DNA from: Mesorhizobium_L sp035547755
GTDB taxonomy: Bacteria; Pseudomonadota; Alphaproteobacteria; Rhizobiales; Rhizobiaceae
NCBI GenBank assembly: GCA_035547755.1
Contig: DASZUG010000023.1
Span: forward strand, 1 to 64,000
Reading direction: 5' to 3'
Length of the DNA stretch: 64,000 nucleotides
Each line of letters opens with the position of its first letter. The stretch's first letter is position 1. The notes beneath the pieces are model-generated. The model had not been told where the DNA came from and searched no databases. It saw nothing but the letters and a program-made list of their open reading frames with translations. Positions 24,422-32,680 of this stretch are shown here, piece by piece. A program made the translations under genes and the position numbers.

Positions 24422-25339
24422 TCATTGCTGGGCCCCCCAGCGATGAATGGTCCTGCGCTCGATGGTGCGGAACACGATATTCTCCACCGCAAGCCCGATC
24501 AGGATGACGGTCAAAAGGCCGGCAAAGACGTTCGGGATCGCCAATTCGTTCTTGTTTTCGAAGATGTACCAGCCGAGCCCGCCGGAACCGGAACTGACGC
24601 CGAAGACGAGTTCGGCGGCTATCAGGGTGCGCCACGCAAAAGCCCAACCGATCTTGAGGCCGGTAAGGATGCTCGGGAAGGCGGCGGGGATCAGTATCTT
24701 GGTGATGAAGCCGAAGCCCCGAAGCCCGTAATTGCGTCCGACCATCTTCAGCGTCCGGCTCACGGAGAGGAAGCCGGAATGGGTGTTCAACGCGATGGCC
24801 CACGTCACCGAATGGATGAGAACGAAAACAAGACTGCCTGTCCCGAGTCCGAACCAGATCAGCGCCAGAGGCAAAAGCGCGATGGCCGGCAGCGGACTGA
24901 ACATCGCCGTCAGCGTCTCGAGGAAATCCGTTCCGATACGCGAGGCCAGGGCGATCGCGGTCAGAAGGGCGGCGACCAGAATGCCCGCCGCATAGCCGAC
25001 CAGAAGCACCTGGATGGACCCCCACGCGCGCGCCAGAAGCTCGCCTGTCGTTATCCCGTGAAAGAACGCGGAAATGGTGGCGCTGAAGGTCGGGAACAGG
25101 AGATCGTTGTGAAGATAGCGTCCATAAGCTTCCCAGGCGGCGGCGAGGAAGACGAGAATAATGAGCTTGCGGACCAGACCGTCATTGTAGAGTGTTTCCC
25201 AAATGGAAAGCGGCCTTTCCACAACGGTGATCTGTTCGGGCAGTTCAGAACCCGCGGTCGGCCGGATTTCCGGCCGCAATATCTCGGCGGAAGGCGAAGC
25301 CACCTCCAATGGTCGTGCGAGAACCGCATCCTTACGCAT
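24422..25339 (-). CDS. NitT/TauT-type ABC transporter permease
   Basis: A 305-residue SsuC/TauC-like permease with six membrane segments and the EAA-type loop (KMVGRNYGLRGFGFITKILIPA region, about 195-215). The first 60 residues are a polar cytoplasmic extension before the first helix. It overlaps the ATPase gene by 8 nt and precedes the binding-protein gene by 60 nt, so the three form one operon transcribed away from the LysR regulator. Confidence 0.9.
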   Translation of the reverse strand: MRKDAVLARPLEVASPSAEILRPEIRPTAGSELPEQITVVERPLSIWETLYNDGLVRKLIILVFLAAAWEAYGRYLHNDLLFPTFSATISAFFHGITTGELLARAWGSIQVLLVGYAAGILVAALLTAIALASRIGTDFLETLTAMFSPLPAIALLPLALIWFGLGTGSLVFVLIHSVTWAIALNTHSGFLSVSRTLKMVGRNYGLRGFGFITKILIPAAFPSILTGLKIGWAFAWRTLIAAELVFGVSSGSGGLGWYIFENKNELAIPNVFAGLLTVILIGLAVENIVFRTIERRTIHRWGAQQ

Positions 25340-26099
25340 GGGCTTCCTCCTCTAGCGGCTCAAGGAAGAGAAGTTCGTGGATTTCCCGCTCGAGTTCCGC
25401 TGCCTCCGCAGGGGTCGAAGCGCTGTTCAGTTCCGCCCTGACCCGGCCGGGGTGGGGCGAGAGCAGGAGAATCCGGTTTCCGATCTTGATCGCCTCGGCG
25501 ATGGAATGCGTGACGAACAGAACCGTGAAACGCGTCTCTTCCCACAGGGCCAGGAGTTCATCCTGCATTTTACGACGCGTCAGCGCGTCAAGCGCCGCAA
25601 AAGGCTCGTCCATCAGCAGGATGTCAGGTTCCATAGCCATTCCACGCGCGATCGCGACGCGCTGCTTCATGCCTCCCGACAGTGTGTGCGGGTGGCTGTC
25701 GGCGAATTTCGTAAGGCCGACTTTTTCGACATAATGCGTAACACGGTCGTCGATTTCGCTCTTGGAAAGCCTGGTGGCCGTTTCGAGCGGAAAAGCGATA
25801 TTCTGCCTGACGGTCTTCCATGGGAGCAATTGATCGAATTCCTGGAAGACCATCATGCGGTCGGGGCCAGGCTCTTTCACCGGCCGCCCCTTCAGCCTTA
25901 TCTCGCCCTCGACCGGCTCCAGATAACCCGCAACGGCCTTTTGCAGGGTCGACTTGCCGCAACCCGAGGGGCCAAGCAGGATGAATCGGTCGCTCTTCAG
26001 CACATCGAAGCTGACGCGATAAGTCGCGGTCACGCGTACCGATGGGGTCTTATATTGCAGCGTCACACCATTGACGCTGAGCAAGGGTTCGTTGGTCAT
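25332..26099 (-). CDS. NitT/TauT-type ABC transporter ATP-binding protein
   Basis: A 255-residue SsuB/TauB-like ATPase. Walker A is LLGPSGCGKST near residue 42, Q-loop VFQEFDQLLPW, signature LSGGMKQR, Walker B ILLMDEPFAALD and the switch histidine VTHSIAEA. The ATG at 26099 has a GGGAGGAGCG SD; the longer in-frame extension is arginine- and serine-rich and unlike the family. It is the first gene of the transporter operon. Confidence 0.92.
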   Translation of the reverse strand: MTNEPLLSVNGVTLQYKTPSVRVTATYRVSFDVLKSDRFILLGPSGCGKSTLQKAVAGYLEPVEGEIRLKGRPVKEPGPDRMMVFQEFDQLLPWKTVRQNIAFPLETATRLSKSEIDDRVTHYVEKVGLTKFADSHPHTLSGGMKQRVAIARGMAMEPDILLMDEPFAALDALTRRKMQDELLALWEETRFTVLFVTHSIAEAIKIGNRILLLSPHPGRVRAELNSASTPAEAAELEREIHELLFLEPLEEEAHA

Positions 26100-26557
26100 C
26101 GCTCCTCCCAGAGACTGGCGACACGACCCGGCACCGGGTTGCACCTGACCATTACGTTCAATTCGAGGCTCGAAAGGAGCCGCCGCTCGATCTCCCACCT
26201 ATAGCACGGCCAAAGCGGGCCAGCGCCGGACGTCTTTCCATTGTCCTTCGACCGAGCGCAAATTTGTTTCCAGGGATGGGTTCTTCAAAGGCACGGCGCC
26301 TCCGGGGAAGCGCACCGATCAGGTCGAGGCAACGAGGCGAGAAATGGCGCCTTTTCGCAAAGCCGGGACGTCACCTGTTCCGACGCCTTACAAAGCGTCC
26401 ACGCCATGCTTCCTCCTGTCGATCCTTTTCGTTCAAACGGGACGATGCCTCTTGCGTCCAGGGCCTTTTTCAGAAAAGTATGAGAAAGCGCTTTTTTATT
26501 AAAGGCACAAATTCTAACAGTTTTTGAAAGTTTATCTTTCAGAACTATGAGGGCAGC
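26100..26557. other. divergent intergenic region between ABC operon and LysR gene
   Basis: A 458-bp region without a credible gene. The last 100 bp before the LysR start is markedly more AT-rich than its surroundings and contains the dyad at 26525-26541. A small perfect stem GGCTC-GAAAG-GAGCC lies at about 26164-26178, near the transporter start. Both promoters should lie here. Confidence 0.6.
26525..26541. promoter_or_regulatory. candidate LysR operator dyad
   Basis: TGAAAG-TTTAT-CTTTCA is a perfect 6-bp inverted repeat 16 bp upstream of the LysR-family start. Its size and place fit an autoregulatory LysR-type binding site that could also control the divergent ABC operon. No second copy was found at the succinate-dehydrogenase-like operon. 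Confidence 0.55.
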
Positions 26558-27469
26558 TTGACCATCCGGATGTTGAGAACGCTGATTGCCATAGAAGAAA
26601 ACGGCACTTTCAGCGCGGCCGCCGATGCCGTGTTCCTCACCCATGCCGCCGTCAGCCAGCAGATGAAGGCGCTTGAAGAGGAATGGGGGGTGACGCTCTT
26701 CGATCGCTCGCGCAGGACGCCCGAACTGACGCCCGTCGGCCGTGCTCTCGTTGCGAAGGCCAGAGAAGTCGTCGCGGCCTATGACGGCATCATTCCGTCG
26801 GTTCTGGGCGATTCCGGACTGCAAGGCGTCCTTTCGCTCGGCGCCGTGCCGACCACTCTTACAGGCCTCGTGCCGATGACGATCGCCCGCCTCAAGGCCG
26901 GCTATTCCCATCTCCATGTCAACGTCGTCCCGGGCCTCACACTCGATCTGATCCGGCAGGTGGAACGGGGGGCCGTCGACCTCGCTGTCGTGTCGAAGCC
27001 GCATTTCATTCCCGACAATTTGATCTGGTTCGACATCGCGGAGGAGCCGATGGAACTTCTTGCCGCGCAAGAGGTCGAGAGCGACGATTCGATCCATCTG
27101 CTCCGTACCCAGCCCTTTATCCGCTTTTCCCGCCATGCGGTGGTTGGCGGAATGATCGAGACCTGGCTTCAGGAAAAGAGGATCTCCGTGCACGAAAGCA
27201 TGGAACTCGAAAATCTCGAGGCGATATCGAGCATGGTGCTTTTCAACATCGGCGTGTCGATCGCGCCGCGTCCCTGCGTCTCGATGAATCCCATGCCGCT
27301 CAAGCATCTGCCGCTCGGCAACGGCCGTGACTTCATGCGCAGCCTCGGGCTGATCTGCCGCGGCGACAGCGTCAAGGTTCGGATGATCCGGGAAGTCCAC
27401 GACAATTTCCTCGCAGCGATCCGCCTTCACCACAACGATCAATCAGACGAAGAGACCCCGCTAAAGTGA
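26558..27469 (+). CDS. LysR-family transcriptional regulator
   Basis: A 303-residue LTTR: a winged helix-turn-helix at residues 1-62 (FSAAADAVFLTHAAVSQQMKALEEEWGVTLFDR region) and a two-lobed effector domain from about residue 90. A TTG start at 26558 with GAGG 8 nt upstream gives the normal N-terminus; ATG 26570 is the alternative. The TauE/SafE gene overlaps its stop (GTGA), so the two are co-translated. By position it probably responds to the substrate of the adjacent transporter and controls the 23-33 kb island. Confidence 0.9.
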   Translation: MTIRMLRTLIAIEENGTFSAAADAVFLTHAAVSQQMKALEEEWGVTLFDRSRRTPELTPVGRALVAKAREVVAAYDGIIPSVLGDSGLQGVLSLGAVPTTLTGLVPMTIARLKAGYSHLHVNVVPGLTLDLIRQVERGAVDLAVVSKPHFIPDNLIWFDIAEEPMELLAAQEVESDDSIHLLRTQPFIRFSRHAVVGGMIETWLQEKRISVHESMELENLEAISSMVLFNIGVSIAPRPCVSMNPMPLKHLPLGNGRDFMRSLGLICRGDSVKVRMIREVHDNFLAAIRLHHNDQSDEETPLK

Positions 27470-28218
27470 GCCCGCATTTTCTTCTTTTTCTCGTCGCAGG
27501 AGCCACGGCTGGAGGCCTCGTGAACGGACTGGCAGGGTTCGGCACGGCCCTTTTCTCGCTCGGCTTTTTGCTGCAGGTCATACCGCCGCCCGAGGCCGTG
27601 GCAGTGGTGGTCGTCATGTCGATCACGAGCGGCATACAAGGTCTCGTTGTCGTTCGCGAGGGGATTGTGGCAAATCCCGGCAGGCTCGCGCGTTTCCTCG
27701 TGCCGGCATTCATCGGCGTACCCTTTGGAACCGCGATATTGGCGGTGATAAGCGCCGGCACGCTGAAGATCACGATCGCTCTCTTCCTCATGCTCTATGG
27801 CGCTTTCTTCGTCGCCCGCCGCTCCTTGCCGCATTTCGAACGGCCGACGCCCCTGATCGATTGCCTCATCGGGCTTTCAGGAGGCGTTCTCGGCGGCGCG
27901 GCGTCGCTCTCCGGTGCGCTTCCGACCATGTGGTGCGCCATGCGGCCATGGACGAAGATGGAGCAGCGCGCCGTCCTGCAACCGTTCAACGTGGCGGTCC
28001 TCGCGCTGACGACGACGGTTCTCGCCTTGAAGGGCACCTATACGCCGCATGTTCTTCTGCTTGTCGTGATCGCGGTGCCGGTCGCCATGATCGCCGCCCA
28101 GATCGGCATCATCATCTATCATCGGCTGACGGACGAGCAGTTCCGCCGTCTGATCATCGCGCTGATGTTCGTTTCGGGCGTTCTCCTCTTCGCGCGCGAG
28201 GCACTGGCTTTCGCTTAA
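27466..28218 (+). CDS. TauE/SafE family permease (island copy)
   Basis: A 250-residue hydrophobic protein with about eight membrane spans. The duplicated family signature is visible: LVNGLAGFGTALFSLGFLLQ near residue 18 and GLSGGVLGGAASLSGALP near residue 137. It starts at GTG 27466, overlapping the LysR stop (GTGA), so the regulator and exporter form one unit. TauE/SafE proteins export sulfite, sulfoacetate or organic anions; here an anion released by the neighbouring catabolic enzymes is a reasonable candidate, but the substrate is not known. Confidence 0.85.
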   Translation: MSPHFLLFLVAGATAGGLVNGLAGFGTALFSLGFLLQVIPPPEAVAVVVVMSITSGIQGLVVVREGIVANPGRLARFLVPAFIGVPFGTAILAVISAGTLKITIALFLMLYGAFFVARRSLPHFERPTPLIDCLIGLSGGVLGGAASLSGALPTMWCAMRPWTKMEQRAVLQPFNVAVLALTTTVLALKGTYTPHVLLLVVIAVPVAMIAAQIGIIIYHRLTDEQFRRLIIALMFVSGVLLFAREALAFA

Positions 28219-28251
28219 ACCATAAATGGTTGGTTGAACCCGATCGTACCC

Positions 28252-28569
28252 TCAGGGGACCTTGAAGAAGGGCGCCGGGACCAGCAGCTTGTTCTCGACC
28301 TTGACGACCAGCGGCCGCATCTTGCGCGCATAGGCCTGCCATTCGGGCGCGGCCTGTAGCGCCTTGCGGCGTTCGAAACGGTCGTCGAGGCTCTCATAGC
28401 CCCACATATGCACGATCTGGTTCAGCGGGCCGAAATCCGTGTAGTAGTAGCCGACCATCTTGCCCAGGATGCGGACCTGGCATTCCATTCCCTCCTCCTC
28501 GTACAATTTGAGGAAGGTCGGAACCTGTCCGGCGTTAAGGGTGTAGATTCGCTCGTCGACGAACATCAT
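28252..28569 (-). CDS. NIPSNAP family protein
   Basis: A 105-residue ferredoxin-like (dimeric alpha-beta barrel) protein with the NIPSNAP pattern ERIYTLNAGQVPTFLKLYEEEG, GYYYTDFGPLNQIVHMWGYESLDDR and MRPLVVKVENKLLVPAPF. Small NIPSNAP proteins often sit in catabolic operons; their biochemical role is mostly unknown. It is the last gene of the seven-gene operon, 68 bp after the fumarase beta subunit. Two adjacent ATG codons (28569 and 28566) follow AAGGAGAG; the second has the better spacing. Confidence 0.85.
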   Translation of the reverse strand: MMFVDERIYTLNAGQVPTFLKLYEEEGMECQVRILGKMVGYYYTDFGPLNQIVHMWGYESLDDRFERRKALQAAPEWQAYARKMRPLVVKVENKLLVPAPFFKVP

Positions 28570-28637
28570 CTCTCCTTTTGGATTGTCCGTACGGCTGATT
28601 CTTCCGCGCCACGCCAGGCGGGGCGGATGGAACGGAA

Positions 28638-29318
28638 TCAGCCGATGACTTCGTCGCTGCGGTCGTCCGTTTCGCCGAAGCGCCGCAGCACTGCGGGCTT
28701 CGTTCCCTCGTAGACGCGAGCGAGGTTCTTCTCAATCTTGGCGTTCTCGCGTTCAAACAGGCTGTCGCCCTTCATGTCGCTTTCGACGATGAAAGGGCCC
28801 ATCTTCTCGGCCTCGATCACCCACATGGCTTGGGCGAGGCCGAGTTCCTCGCGCCAGTGGACAGCCTTGACGGCCTTTATGCCGCGGCCGAGCAGGGCGC
28901 CCGTTCCGTAGCCGACCGTGGTCAAATAGATCGCGCCGTTCGGGACGAAATGGGCCTTGTAATCCTTCGAGGTCATGCCGCCCTTGCCGATGATCAGCTT
29001 GGCGCCGGAGAGCGTCAGCCAGTCGCCGATCCATTTGCTGAAGCGGAAGGACGCCGTCGCCGTCACCGCGCCCATCTTGTAGGAGCCGTCCGGCTCTATG
29101 GCTGCGGCGGGGGAACAATGGAAATTGGCGGCGCTTTCGCGCGGCAGGTCCATCGGCAGGGGCACATGCTCCTCGAGCGCGCGCGCATAGACTCCTTCCC
29201 GGCCGGTATAGATCAGCCCGTCGAGATAGACGATATCGCCAAGTTCGAGCTTTTCGAGATCGCCGCGCGCCGGCGTCGTGCTCAGGCGGATTTGCTTAGG
29301 CTTGGCGGAATTTCCCAT
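28638..29318 (-). CDS. class I fumarase / tartrate dehydratase family, beta subunit
   Basis: A 226-residue C-terminal-domain subunit of the class I (iron-sulfur) fumarase/L-tartrate dehydratase family. Characteristic segments are LELGDIVYLDGLIYTGREGVYARAL, CSPAAAIEPDGSYKMGAVTATAS and LIIGKGGMTSKDYKAHF. It overlaps the alpha subunit gene by 37 nt. In this arrangement the two subunits together hydrate a C4-type unsaturated dicarboxylate or dehydrate its hydroxy acid. Fumarate, mesaconate and tartrate enzymes cannot be told apart by eye, so the specificity is open. Confidence 0.9.
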   Translation of the reverse strand: MGNSAKPKQIRLSTTPARGDLEKLELGDIVYLDGLIYTGREGVYARALEEHVPLPMDLPRESAANFHCSPAAAIEPDGSYKMGAVTATASFRFSKWIGDWLTLSGAKLIIGKGGMTSKDYKAHFVPNGAIYLTTVGYGTGALLGRGIKAVKAVHWREELGLAQAMWVIEAEKMGPFIVESDMKGDSLFERENAKIEKNLARVYEGTKPAVLRRFGETDDRSDEVIG

Positions 29319-30244
29319 TCCACTGTCTCCCGGCGTTGATAGTCGGTGAACCATTCGGGATCGGTGCGGTATTCGACGCGCCCATCGCCATAAACCCGCG
29401 CGACCGCCCGCCGCGAGGAAAGGCAGAAGGCGTGGACGCTCATCTGCATCCCGCCCGTATGGCAGTAGCCGACCTCGATGTTGCAATCGACGACCATCGA
29501 CTTGCCGACGAAGCCCATGGCGCCCATGCCGATCGAATTGCCGAGTTCCTTGAACTCGTCCTCCAGCGCGGCGATGCGCGGATCGGGATTCCTGCTGCCG
29601 ACGACGCGCAGGCAGGCCGCGCGCTTGCCGAGCACCATGCAGGCGTCCTTGGAGCCGCCGAGGCCGATACCGATGATCGCCGGCTGGCAGGCAAGGCCGC
29701 GCTTGCCGAAGGCGACGAGGCAATCGAGATAGAAGCGCTTGATGCCCTGGAGCCCGTCGGACGGGAACAGCATGCGGTAGTCCGTGCCGAACAGGCCGCC
29801 CTTGTGCACCGTGATCAGGTCGATCCATTCGCCGCCCGGTTCGAAGCCGTATTCGATCTCCGGCGCGCCGATGCCGACATTGTTGTCGTGGTCGGTGCGC
29901 CAGAGGGGATGAACCCGATTGGGCCTGAGGGGAATTTCGCGCGTGGCGTTCGCGGTGGCGCGGCGAAGCGCCGCCTCCAGCGCGATCGGTCCGCCTTCGA
30001 TATGCGTTTCATTGCCCATCTTGACGTACCAGCGCGGGCAGCCGGTATCGCCGCACATGGCGCGGCGATCCTGCTTCGCCGCCTCATAATTCTCCAGCAT
30101 CGCCTGGAGAACGAAGGAGGAGAGATCGCCATCCTCGACGGACGCAGCGGCCTTGAGCCCGTCCAGATAATCCTGAGGGATCTCGATGGCCGCCTTTTCC
30201 ATCAGGCGCCCGGCCGTATCCTCTATGACATCGATCGGTATCAT
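29282..30244 (-). CDS. class I fumarase / tartrate dehydratase family, alpha subunit
   Basis: A 320-residue N-terminal-domain subunit that should hold the [4Fe-4S] cluster. Candidate ligands are Cys64 (MCGDTG), Cys186 (ACQPAIIGIGLGG) and Cys261 (YCHTGG), the positions expected for class I hydro-lyases. The split alpha/beta layout resembles TtdAB and archaeal-type fumarases rather than the fused E. coli FumA. Its ATG overlaps the stop of the flavoprotein gene (ATGA), strong evidence that the oxidoreductase and hydratase act in sequence on the same intermediate: saturated dicarboxylate to unsaturated to hydroxylated. Confidence 0.9.
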   Translation of the reverse strand: MIPIDVIEDTAGRLMEKAAIEIPQDYLDGLKAAASVEDGDLSSFVLQAMLENYEAAKQDRRAMCGDTGCPRWYVKMGNETHIEGGPIALEAALRRATANATREIPLRPNRVHPLWRTDHDNNVGIGAPEIEYGFEPGGEWIDLITVHKGGLFGTDYRMLFPSDGLQGIKRFYLDCLVAFGKRGLACQPAIIGIGLGGSKDACMVLGKRAACLRVVGSRNPDPRIAALEDEFKELGNSIGMGAMGFVGKSMVVDCNIEVGYCHTGGMQMSVHAFCLSSRRAVARVYGDGRVEYRTDPEWFTDYQRRETVEWEIPPSLSKSA

Positions 30245-32007
30245 TCGGCAGCACTCAGAAGGGTTTCGGGTTCGTCGTCGGCAAGGATGGTCTCGCCCGG
30301 CCGGACGATGGTGAAGGCGACGTCCTGCCGACCGATTTCAACATCGCCGCCATTCTTTTGCGCGACGGTGAAGTAGGAGGTCGCCAGATCGCCGCTGTCG
30401 GGAAAATCCTCACGGTAATGCGCCCCGCGCGAGTTCTCGCGCTCCCGCGCCGCGAGCGCGATGATTGCGGAGATATCGCAAAGAGAGCGCATGTTCAGCC
30501 AATCGTGCCAGGTGAGATTGAAGGCGAGATTGTCCGCGGCCACGCCGGTCTGCATCAGTTCTTCGGAAATCTCGTCGACCCTGCGCAGACCGCGGGCGAG
30601 GCCCGCCCCTGTCCGGATCACGCCGACATAATCCCACATGACGTTCTGCAAGTCGGACCTGAGCCGCTGGATGTTGCCGGGCTTGAACGACAATGGATGC
30701 ACCGCCCGGGAAATCTCCTCGTCGAGCACCGCTTCGTCAGGATCGCGCAGCGCCCCGATGCGGGCGACATCCGTACCCATCACATCTCCGGCGACGCCGC
30801 CATAGACGGTGGAATTGGCGACGCCATTGCCGCCGAGGCGGTTCGAGCCATGCGCGCCGCCGGCGTCCTCACCTGCGACATAGAGCCCTTCGAGCGCGGT
30901 GCGCGTATCCGGATCGACGACGACCCCGCCCATGAAATAATGCGCGGTCGGCACGACCTCGACCTTGCCCGCGGCGAGATCGAAGCCGCAATCGGCGCAG
31001 CGCTTGACCATGCCCTTGAATTTGCGGCGCACATTGTCGGGGCCGAGATGCGCCATGGAAATATAGACGCCGCCATTTTCCGACGTGTTGTTCTTGCGCA
31101 TTTCGTCATAGATCGCGCGGCTGACGATGTCGCGCGTAGCGCGCTCGCCCTTCTGGTCATAGTCGAACATGAAGCGATGGCCGTAACTGTTGAGCAGTTG
31201 ACCGCCGGCGCCGCGAAGGCCCTCCTCGAGCACCGTGCCGGTCATCTTCGTGCCTTCGCCGGCGAGCAGCCCGGTCGGGTGGAACTGAACCATCTCCATG
31301 TCGCGCAGCGGCAGGCCGGCCCGCAGCGCCATGGCAAGACCGTCCATCGTCTTGTCGCCTGACGGCGTGTGGTAGCGGTACATGGTTGGGCCGCCGCCAG
31401 TCGCCATCAGCACCGTCTTCGCGCGCACGAAGCGGAAGCGGCCGGTGCGCATGTCGATGAACAGAACGCCGGCAAGGGCGGAGCGGTCGCGGGTCGGCAC
31501 GAGACCGATGGCGCGATGTTCCTGCAGCCGCTCGATGGGTCGCGAGAGGACCTGTTCCATCAGCCGGTTGATGATCTCGATGCCGGTGAGGTCGCCTTTG
31601 TGGACGGTGCGGTCCGCCGTTTGCCCGGCGAAGGCCTTCTGGTGCAGCGTTCCGTCGGGGTTACGATCGAAGAAGCAGCCGATCTCGTTTTCGAGTTCGC
31701 GCACCCTGACGACCGCCTGCTTGCAGAGCTTCCATGCCATATCCTGGTTCGGCAGCCATTTGCCGCCGCGGATCGTGTCCATGAAATGCCGCTCGACGGA
31801 ATCGCCGTGGCCAAGAGCTACATTGTAGCCGCCCTGCACCATGCGCGTGCAGCCGCATTTCCCGACGAGGCCCTTTACCGCGAGGGTTATGCGCGTGCCC
31901 TGAGGCGCCGATTGCTGCGCATGCAGCGCCGCGAATAGCCCGGCTCCTCCCGTTCCGAGGATCAGGATGTCGGTGTCGTGCCGGTCGATTTCGAAACGCG
32001 AAGCCAT
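30241..32007 (-). CDS. succinate dehydrogenase / fumarate reductase-like flavoprotein
   Basis: A 588-residue FAD-binding subunit. The dinucleotide fold ILGTGGAGLFAALHA is at residues 16-30, the substrate-site motif FHPTGLLAGEG is in the middle, and HYFMGGVVVDPDTR plus HGSNRLGGNGVANSTVYGG follow near residues 380-430, as in SdhA/FrdA. The position of the histidine that covalently holds FAD in SdhA (SHTVxAQGG) reads GCTRMVQGG, so it appears to be Cys53 and the flavin is probably not His-linked. It is four genes into the operon, directly before the hydratase. It is likely a paralogue with a changed substrate rather than the housekeeping SdhA. Confidence 0.9.
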   Translation of the reverse strand: MASRFEIDRHDTDILILGTGGAGLFAALHAQQSAPQGTRITLAVKGLVGKCGCTRMVQGGYNVALGHGDSVERHFMDTIRGGKWLPNQDMAWKLCKQAVVRVRELENEIGCFFDRNPDGTLHQKAFAGQTADRTVHKGDLTGIEIINRLMEQVLSRPIERLQEHRAIGLVPTRDRSALAGVLFIDMRTGRFRFVRAKTVLMATGGGPTMYRYHTPSGDKTMDGLAMALRAGLPLRDMEMVQFHPTGLLAGEGTKMTGTVLEEGLRGAGGQLLNSYGHRFMFDYDQKGERATRDIVSRAIYDEMRKNNTSENGGVYISMAHLGPDNVRRKFKGMVKRCADCGFDLAAGKVEVVPTAHYFMGGVVVDPDTRTALEGLYVAGEDAGGAHGSNRLGGNGVANSTVYGGVAGDVMGTDVARIGALRDPDEAVLDEEISRAVHPLSFKPGNIQRLRSDLQNVMWDYVGVIRTGAGLARGLRRVDEISEELMQTGVAADNLAFNLTWHDWLNMRSLCDISAIIALAARERENSRGAHYREDFPDSGDLATSYFTVAQKNGGDVEIGRQDVAFTIVRPGETILADDEPETLLSAAE

Positions 32008-32009
32008 GG

Positions 32010-32354
32010 TCAGATCGCCCGCAGGAAGAAAGTGCCGGAGATGAGAAAGGCTACGGCGACCGCGCCCGCGGCCAGCGCCTTCTGCCTGTTGCTCCAGGGC
32101 AGGAATTCCAGCGCGAGGAGCCGCAAACCGCCGAAGACATGCACGGCGAGGAGGAAAACCAGCCCGAACTCGGCGAACTTGACCATCGGCATGTCCGTCC
32201 ACCGCAAAAACGTGTCGAGCCTTGCGGAGTGCCGGAGCGCCAGCGACAGCACGTAAAAATGGGCCGGCAGGAACAGCGCCAGCGCCAGCCCCGACACGCG
32301 GTGAAGCATGAATGCCAGCCACAGGGGATGATTGCGATGCGGCCGGATCATCAT
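32010..32354 (-). CDS. SdhC/FrdC-like cytochrome b membrane anchor subunit
   Basis: A 114-residue protein with three membrane spans (about 15-37, 55-76, 88-111). The motif MLHRVSGLALALFLPAHFYVL carries the HRxSG and a downstream histidine typical of haem b ligands in succinate:quinone oxidoreductases. It overlaps the preceding anchor gene by ATGA and lies 2 bp before the flavoprotein gene. With the next subunit it should connect the enzyme to the quinone pool. Confidence 0.82.
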   Translation of the reverse strand: MMIRPHRNHPLWLAFMLHRVSGLALALFLPAHFYVLSLALRHSARLDTFLRWTDMPMVKFAEFGLVFLLAVHVFGGLRLLALEFLPWSNRQKALAAGAVAVAFLISGTFFLRAI

Positions 32355-32680
32355 GCCGTCACCGAAAAGACGGCCGTCAGGCCCATGGCGAGCAGGCCGA
32401 GGCAGACAAGCCAGCCAAGCGCCGCAAGCGAAACGCCGCGAATCCCGAGCGTTTCCGCCGCGATGACGCGAACGCCGATCGCCGCATGGATCGAAACGGC
32501 GACGACGAATGCGCCGTAGAAGAGACCCCAGCCGACGCTGCCTTCAGTACGCGAGAGGATTTCGCCAGCCGATATGCCGCCTTGGACCGCGTAGATCATG
32601 ACCGCGATATGGCCGAGCGCCAGCGGCGCCATGACAAGCGCGCTCAGGCGCTGAAGCATATAGAGTCTGAGATCAAGCAT
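32351..32680 (-). CDS. SdhD/FrdD-like membrane anchor subunit
   Basis: A 109-residue hydrophobic protein with three membrane spans (about 12-31, 50-72, 82-106), containing RLSALVMAPLALGHIAVMIY and the second candidate haem histidine in VSIHAAIGVRV. It overlaps the iron-sulfur subunit gene by 8 nt and the following anchor gene by 4 nt. The sequence is too divergent to assign quinone specificity. Confidence 0.8.
   Translation of the reverse strand: MLDLRLYMLQRLSALVMAPLALGHIAVMIYAVQGGISAGEILSRTEGSVGWGLFYGAFVVAVSIHAAIGVRVIAAETLGIRGVSLAALGWLVCLGLLAMGLTAVFSVTA

Noticed and set aside
28638..29828. A 396-residue version of the fumarase beta subunit.
   Set aside because: The first 170 codons lie in the out-of-frame part of the alpha subunit and are arginine-rich; the ATG at 29318 gives the family N-terminus.
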